Shown here: positions 57,074 to 64,000 of the stretch, piece by piece
Position numbering within the stretch: position 1 is the stretch's first letter
How the letters are laid out: every line of letters begins with the position of its first letter
DNA from: Lichenostomus cassidix
Lineage: Eukaryota; Chordata; Aves; Passeriformes; Meliphagidae
Length of the DNA stretch: 64,000 nt
Assembly: GCA_008360975.2 (NCBI GenBank)
Contig: CM039211.1
Location: 700,038 to 764,037, forward strand
Direction of reading: 5' to 3'
Made by a program: the position numbers and the translations under genes
The notes under the pieces: model-generated
What the model was told of the DNA's origin: nothing
What the model saw: only the letters and a program-made list of their open reading frames with translations
The model's database searches: none

Positions 57074-60030
57074 TAATAGCTGTTCAACTCTTCTATTGCT
57101 GAATGTTTCTGTTTCTCTGTATAGCTATTACTCACAGAAGCTTGTGAGCATTGGAGTATATTGGATTTGCTATCTTCTGCTATTTAGGGCCTGCGTACTG
57201 ATAGTGCAAAGGTTTGGGGCTAAAGTGTTAGGAACCAGTACTGGGGATCCAGAAAAATGTCAGAAAGCTGAACCGTTGCCTACTTAAAAAAAGAAATCAA
57301 GAGCTGTAACTATGTACTTTTCTAATGCTATATTCAAGCATTTTATTATGAACTTGAATATTAGTTTTGTTACAAATAATATTTTTCTATGAAGAATATA
57401 GCAAATGCTGGTTTTTAGCTCTCCTAATGCAAATTACGTAACTCTATTTAATTATGACTAGGCTTCCCATTAGAAATTGTGATTTCCGAAATACATTTTG
57501 AAAATAGACTGATTTGCTGGCCTAGCTTGACAAAATATCACAGCAGCATGATTTCGGAAGGATATCATGAGAATGTGTAGGGCCGGTATGAAGAAACAGT
57601 AAGAGCAGGCTGTGATTATTCCTCCCCCTCTCTCCCCCCCCAGTATAAAATCTTCCTATTTTTCACAGGTAGCTAATTTTTAAAATCAAGTCTATTGAGA
57701 TTAGCTCCTGTTTGTCACAATTCCATTAATTACATTCTAATTACATTTGAAAATATAAGTATATACAGGTGTTCCATCCCATTGACTCCTATTTGCAAGC
57801 CTAGTAAAACAGTAGTCAAATGATTCATAATAATGGGAGAGCTAAAAAAAGAAAAAAATCATGTTATATTCTTTGTGGAAAATCCCACCTTGTCAGTGGG
57901 AATTACTTGGTTATTACAGACTTTTTTAATCTGCTTTCTGCCCTCTAATCAAGCCGAGGAGCCTAGAAATAGTTTTCAGGTACACTCTTGAATCAGGTGT
58001 TTCCTAACTGAAGATTGTTTTCTGGTATCACCTGGAAACTCTTATAAATTCATGGTCCATAATGATTTGGCTCATTTGCTGCTGGGCCAGTATAATTTTT
58101 CCTTCTGTGTATCCTTTAGCCCATAAAACCATGAACATCTAATCATGTTAAACCTCAGTATTACCAACGGCTCCTTTCTGTCCATCACAGTTTCTCAAGA
58201 GGAAGAGAAAGTCCTTGAGATACCTTCTAATAAACTGGCATTGATGTTCAGTGGAAAGTTAAAATTAACAAGGATATGTAATTACGTGTTCTCAAAAGTG
58301 TTATTTTTCTTGAGGAATCATGAAGTTGACAGGTTGGCTGAGCCCTAGATGTTTATTTTGTATCTGGAACTTGAGTGTTTCTTAAGTATTTGCATTGTGA
58401 ACTTGTGATCTCTTTTTGCAGAGGAAAGTGCAAAGTAGTTCGCAATTTAACTGTACCTTCTTCTGCCTGTTCTGTTGCTTGGGCTTTGGGACAAAGATAC
58501 TCAGACGTGATGTGGTTCTTGGTCAAGTGTCTGAATCTGTTTTATACATTATCTGCAGATGTTATTGTTATGCAAATACTCTGTTAATAATATTTTCTCT
58601 CTCCATTTTACTGTAATGGACACCTGACTAGGAGTTCTTGGGGATAAACTGCTACAAACTCAGTTTTGAGGTCAGTTCTGGTCCAGGGCTGTAGTGCACA
58701 GACACCAGGACAGACTGGCACCTCCTCATCTTCACCATCATGTCATGACCTTGAGTGTGCAGCTGCAGTTCCTCTTCAAATTTCCCTCTGTGGAAAGAAA
58801 GGGGATGTTTACAACCAGCTAATGTGTAGTGAGAACCATGAGTATTTTCCAGCCCTCCATGAGAACATTTAAATTACGAATTTTATTTTTTTTCATTTGG
58901 GTTTTTTTCATTTGTTTGTTTTTTGTTAGCAAGCTTTATTGTAACATGCAAGGTGAACTTGATATTCACCTATGTAAAAATGTAATTTTTCTTCAACAGT
59001 TAGTTAGAGGAAAGCTTGGAAGTGTTTCATACTGTGACTTGTGACTTGCAAGTTTTGGTTTAACTAATTTCCTAGGTGAACTTTAACATGTGACTTTTTA
59101 TCCTTAAAATGATGGGTTTGTTATATAATAGTTTGCACAGATGTCAGATTTTTGCTGCTAACATCTAGTCCAGCTGTTTTTAGTATATGGGGATATGAAG
59201 AATTGCCTTAAGCACTTTGGGTATTTTTTTTTTTAGACTGTTTTTTCTGGACTAGTGTCTCTCCAGCACCCATCATCATAGGAAGATGAGTGACACCACA
59301 CTGCTCCCAGTAATGGTTTTTGTTGCAGTTGGTGCAGGGCTTGTACCTGCAGCTGGACAGGGATGCCTGGAGCCCATGGAGTTACCTTTTCCTTTGTGAA
59401 TCCACTTTCAGGGATTGGAGGCACTGTTCTTTGGCAGTGGATTAGACTTTTTGAAGGTCTGTAGTTTTGCCCTGTAGTTGAATCCACCAGGCAAATGCTA
59501 TTTACTGTTAATTACTTTGGAGGTGATACTGCATGGTGGCTAATCAGGAATTTTCTGCTCTATGACCAAAAGGAGATGCTTAATTTTTTTAAACTACTGA
59601 CTGCTGGTATTCTGAAGTTGTTTAAACTCCAAAAGCCTGACTTTTGAGGAGCTGGGGGTTTCCCTTGAGGTATTAATACATTAAATGAGTGCAGCTGTCA
59701 TTGTCCTGTGGAAAAATATGAGGAGAACAGTGTGAACTGCAGCTAGCGATGTCAGTGTCAGACAGGATAATTAAAAAACCAAACAACCAAACAACAAAAA
59801 AACATCTGGGGATATAAATGCTTCTGCAGACACCAAACAGGCGGGGCAGAAGCGGCAGGTTAATTTCTTTGAAACGCAGGAAAAGCCAGTGTACAAATCC
59901 TATTTCCTCACCCCTCCCACGCTTCAGATGGAGACCGGGCGAACCACCTGGGAGCGTGCTGGGCTCGTCCGTGCTTTCATTTTAGAGACTGCGGGGTGTT
60001 GGATGGACGCTGACCGTGACTTGTGTCGAT
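57074..60030 (+). other. FSD1L 3' UTR and FSD1L-FKTN intergenic DNA
   Basis: No second gene is visible. A canonical AATAAA lies at 58229-58234, about 1.2 kb after the FSD1L stop, and is the best candidate end of its 3' UTR. The rest, up to the CpG-rich FKTN promoter, is AT-rich and has no coding potential that I can support. Confidence 0.5.
58229..58234 (+). terminator. FSD1L: Candidate FSD1L polyadenylation signal
   Basis: A canonical AATAAA, the first I noticed after the stop codon. A-rich or variant signals nearer the stop cannot be excluded. Confidence 0.4.
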
Positions 60031-60393
60031 GTTGTGCGCCAGCGTCGCTATTTTTGGGTGTGCTGTGGCAAGGGCAGCCTGGCCGCGGGTTCCCTCCGGA
60101 GCAAAGCATCCATGCCCGGAGGCCCCGGCCTATGTGCGGGGTCCGTCCGCGTGTGACGCGATGTTTTGTACTAATACAGAAGTCTGGAACCCTGCGTGTG
60201 TGGCCTTGTGTGGTTTTACCGCCGCTTTTTGGGGGATTTGGGGAGGTTTGGGTTGGCGAGACCTTCGTGAGGGGGGGATTTGCGACGGCCGGGGGGGGTG
60301 CGTTTTGCGACGGGCGGCGGCGCTTTGCGGCGGCGCTTTCCGGCGTGAAGCCGCATCGCGGTGAGGGCGGCCGGGCAGGAGCTGCCGGGGCTG
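60030..60393 (+). promoter_or_regulatory. FKTN: CpG-rich promoter region of FKTN
   Basis: CpG-dense sequence with GCGACGG and GCGGCGGCG runs and a TTTCCGGCG ETS-like site at about 60338-60346, directly before the FKTN start codon. No TATA box. An upstream non-coding exon could exist; none is evident. Confidence 0.6.
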
Positions 60394-63300
60394 ATGCAGA
60401 AAATCAACAGGAACGTCGTCCTGGCCCTCCTCTCGCTCACCAGCCTGGTTTTCCTGCTCTTCCAGCTGTGCTATTACAAGTTCTACCTGTCGCAGAAGGT
60501 AGGAGAGGCAGCGCGCTGCCCGCGTTCCCCTGCGGAGCTCTGTGGGCGTCAATCCAGCCCCGAATTCCCCGGGGCGGCTCGCGTTTCCCTCAGCGAGCCC
60601 AGGCCGTGTCTGGTGCCAGGGTACAGTGGGGTTTGAGTTCCCAGCCTGGTATCCGAGTCACTGTGTCAGACAGGGGTGTCCCATTTCTCCCGGACAGAAT
60701 GATGCTCCTGCCAGGAGCTTTTAACCCTCAGCTCTCGTTGCTCGGCGACTTTTATTGACCCCCAGATCGAGCTGAAGGCTCTGCCAAAGGGAGGCAGCAG
60801 CTGTGGGTTGCGTGTTTTCCAGCACTGGTGCTGGGGAGAGAAATCCCAACTTTTTTTGCAGTCGTGACTCGGTGCTCCTAATGTGCTGGATGTCACAGAT
60901 TAAATCCCGTTTATAAAAGCCGGAATGCCCTTTGTACTTCTTTTTACACCTGGCCTGGAAATGTCCAGGGGAGTGATTTTCTGTAGCAGCAAAAGAGGTG
61001 GATGTTACTGTAAATTAAGTACTCTGGGGGCTTCATAGTTTACAGTTGCACCTCCAATTCAACAGAGGAACTCCCTTTGTTTTTACGGAAGAATCGTCTA
61101 GGATTCAAGTGTCCTGACTTGTTTTTTGGCTTTTCTTCCCTTATTAAGTGCTGGCAGGGTCAATGACAGGTGCTTCTGCAACCTTCGACTTCTTTCTCAC
61201 CGTTTCTTAAACAACAAATGAGGAATTCTTTTGAAAAGCCAAAAACTGAGCCAGGAGCTGCTTGGAATCACTCATATGAATGTGCTTCCTTTAAAACAGA
61301 ATTGTCTAGGATTACACCTGGAAAGACTGAGGCATAGTCCTGCTGTCTTCCCCCCTGTGATCTTTGTATGACAGGGTTTGTCATCCTCCCATTTTATGTC
61401 TGCTGGCACATTGACTGGGAAACCTGAGGCCTCACCATGCAATCCTTGCATGTCTGGAGGTCCCTGAGGCTTGTGTTGTCCTTCTAAATATACTAAGCTA
61501 GGACAGTTGTTTATGATTTCACATTCAATACTGTAGCTGAGACACCAGAGGCATAACCCCTGCCATAACCATAAAGTGGATAAATGTCACATTAGAAAGC
61601 AAAGATTCAGCTGAAACTTTGGGGTTTTTTCTCTTCTTTCTCCCTCCTCTCCTTCTTTTTGTTTTGTTTTTTAATAGAATGGAACAGCTTTTTCCAAACT
61701 CAGAGGAAGCCAGTCAGGCCAAGACAGCACTAGATGGGTATGTACAGTGTCATTGTTCATACAGCTCTTCCACAAGTCTCAGAGAAAGAACTCACTCGGA
61801 GCTGCAAATTCAGGGTCCAGCTCTCTTCACTGGGTACTTTCTACTTGGAAGGATGAAGAGATACACTTCGTAACTTTGCTCAGTGAAGAGAGTATCAAAA
61901 CCTCAGTGTAACATGAACATGAGAAACAGTTACAGCTTCTCAACCTTTGCCTGCGCTTAGCAGTGTTGGTACTGTTTCAGTAAGCAACGCTTGTCCTTCC
62001 GAGGCAAATCCACCGTTTTGTGTCCTTTCAGACTGAGTATTGAACAGATCGGCTGGTTTGCCACGCAGTGCCAAGCTGCTGTGCCATGCAGCTTCTTTGT
62101 CAGTCTGAAAAGGTGCTGGGTCACACAATCCTCCTTTGCCCACTCCAGGTGTTAAACCTGCTGCCCACTGTTCTGTGTCACCTGCTTGTGCTGGGTTGTA
62201 AAGCTCTTCACAAGCAGGAAAATGTCACATTTCAGCATTCACCAGCTGCTGTATTCCAGCCCTCGTGACCAGTGCTGGGAGTGCCATTAGGCACTGGAAA
62301 TGGGATATATTTGTTGTGTCTTGCTTCAGGCTCATGAGACTGAATGCAACCAAAACATCAGCCCTGGGGAACCAGGAACTAGGTTATCATATCTGTTGTT
62401 AGGATTTGTTTGGAAACAGTTTTACAGAAGACTTTTGTTAACTGATCTCCCAGTGGAAAAACAGCACAGATGGTTAAGGAGAAGGATGTGCTGGGGGCTG
62501 GCTGCCTTTCAGTTTGGATGCAACATGATAATGTTGCTAATTAGCAGAATGGCCATTTAAAGGCCTGGTTTCTGCTGAGCAAGAGGGAAGGTGCTCTGGT
62601 TAAGAGCTGTCCCTGGAAATAATCCAAACCAACTGCTCTGTGGACTTCTGGCTTGTGCCAGGAATGTCTTGCTGGTGACACCCCTTGGAGCTGCCTATCA
62701 GGTGTGAGGTGTCATGGTCACAGGGGGCTTCCAGTCTGTGAGCAGAGTTCTCCTAAGGGTTTAACTTGCTTTTCTGAGATTGTTAGTGATAAAGGATGCT
62801 CCATGATCCTGCCAGAGACCTGTTGCACTCCAAGCTTTCCTCAGAGTCCCTGCAGAGGTGTGTCCAAAATACTAAATTTGAACACGTTTTCTCATGATGA
62901 CTTGACATCAGGCCATCTCTTTCTACCATTATTTAGGTTTTTTTAAACTTATTTAAGTTTGAGCTGAAAGCATCTGTTTTCCTGGAGAAGTGATGGGTTG
63001 GGGAAGGGGAAGTAGATAGTTTTGCACAGATTTTTTTTTCCTGTTCATCAGTCTGATGTGCCAGTTTTAGTCACAGAAGTAATATGAGCACATCATTTAC
63101 CTTTCAGCTCCGTGTAGCTGAAATCACAGCCTTGCTTCTGCCTGTACCACACAGGTGATGCTGCTGCCAAAACTCTGTTGCTGACCCACATCCTGTCCTC
63201 ATGTTTTCACATCTCTCTGAAGCCAGAGCTTTAAAATCATTAAATTTAAATGTTGCAGTTGAATACATTTAAGTAGCAGGGTGACTGTGATTGCTGTAAA

Positions 63301-63803
63301 TGGCTTCTGTGTGCCATTTAACTGTGCTTGATTAATGTTCTCCACTGAATCAAGTTAATAACTCCTGTCTCAGGCACAGAGCCTTCTTCCTACAGCTTTT
63401 AACCCCTAATGCAGTGTTGAGTGCCCCAGGTAGAATCCAAATTTTCTGTGGCACTTGATCCTACCTTCTCAGTCATGTGGAAGTGAAGTGTACACTCAGA
63501 GGATGTATTGGGGGATAAAATTTCCTTTTTTTAGTGGGTTGGGTTTTCCTTCTCTCAGAGAGTTTTAATGCATTAACCTTTGTGTCCTCTGTCAAACAGC
63601 ATGTGGTTAGGAAGTTCCTAGGATTAATATCCAGTCACAATATTCCAGTGTATTTGATTGATCCTTTGATTCTGGGACTGGTTGACAAAGACATTGAGCA
63701 GATCAGAAGCTCTCCTGATGGCCCCAGCCCAGAATGCAAGTACTTCTGTGCTCCAAGAGACTTCACTACCTTTGCACTACTGGACAAAACGTGGAAACAT
63801 GAA
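60394..63803 (+). CDS. FKTN: Fukutin, 5' part (continues beyond the window)
   Basis: Fukutin is a Golgi type II membrane enzyme that transfers ribitol-phosphate from CDP-ribitol to the alpha-dystroglycan glycan; its loss causes dystroglycanopathy in humans. Three coding exons are present: 60394-60498, 61678-61737 and 63600-63803, all phase 0, 123 codons in total. Residues 1-35 begin [20 protein letters not shown], a short cytoplasmic tail then the signal-anchor helix (about 7-26), followed by YYKFYLSQK. Exon 2 encodes [20 protein letters not shown]. Exon 3 encodes [15 protein letters not shown] and [16 protein letters not shown], conserved in the N-terminal half of fukutin. The catalytic DxD region is not in the window. 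The start is the first ATG in frame and matches the family N terminus. Confidence 0.95.
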
Positions 63804-64000
63804 GTGAGTGCATGTTTTCAGTTCACATTTGTGTATTTTAATGCATTCAGCTGTTCTTCGATGTTGTGACTTGATGCATCCATGTTTGTACCTGAATTCA
63901 TGTGGTGATAATATTTTAGGCAGGGGGAACTTTGTTTGAAAGTAAAAGTATTCCATTCACTAGCCTGGATACATTAAGAGTCATTTATAGGTAAAACTTC

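Noticed and set aside
59889..60758. A 289-codon plus-strand open frame over the FKTN promoter
   Set aside because: It reads across the CpG island and FKTN exon 1 in a different frame from the MQKINRNVV start and resembles nothing known.

Overview
This is nuclear DNA from a bird, most likely a songbird. The evidence is spliced vertebrate genes with GT/AG introns, CR1 LINE fragments with the usual avian 3' region, and avian-type LTR retroelements. The right half holds FSD1L followed directly by FKTN on the same strand. These two are also neighbours on human 9q31, and that block is Z-linked in chicken (recalled, not checked), so a Z-linked or Z-derived region is likely. There is no bacterial gene, CRISPR array, tRNA or rRNA here.

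Layout. (1) 1-5960 and 12144-16953 are two very similar copies of one module. Each has a shared 5' flank, a GC-rich promoter with two inverted CCAAT boxes, a 12-exon gene for a CDC25 phosphatase closest to CDC25B, and a 3' UTR built from 28-bp repeats. Copy 1 is intact and predicts about 449 residues with the HCX5R signature, but with Leu in place of a normally conserved Ser in the loop. Copy 2 is a pseudogene or a truncated gene. A 370-bp deletion fused two exons in frame, a 780-bp deletion removed the catalytic-cysteine exon and the one before it, and the last splice acceptor is AG to TG. (2) 5961-12143, between the copies, is a decayed minus-strand endogenous retrovirus (gag, protease, RT/RNase H, integrase) with an unrelated LTR-like insertion inside its RNase H region. 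(3) 16954-19420 is repeat-rich and holds diverged relics of the same module's flanks, so the duplication once had more units. (4) 19.4-32.5 kb has no gene I can support; it carries LTR and CR1 fragments and short tandem repeats. (5) 32790-57073 is FSD1L in 13 coding exons (about 494 residues: coiled coil/COS, fibronectin III, SPRY), plus two unproven cassette exons. (6) 60394 to the window end is the 5' part of FKTN (three coding exons, 123 codons), which continues beyond the window.

How the genes relate. FSD1L (microtubule-associated) and FKTN (Golgi ribitol-phosphate transferase for alpha-dystroglycan) are ordinary syntenic genes. The unusual part is the CDC25B-like locus beside them: a lineage-specific duplication of a cell-cycle phosphatase, with one copy apparently intact and one that has lost its catalytic core. 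All exon boundaries were read by eye from splice consensus, frame and remembered family sequence. No alignment or database search was run.
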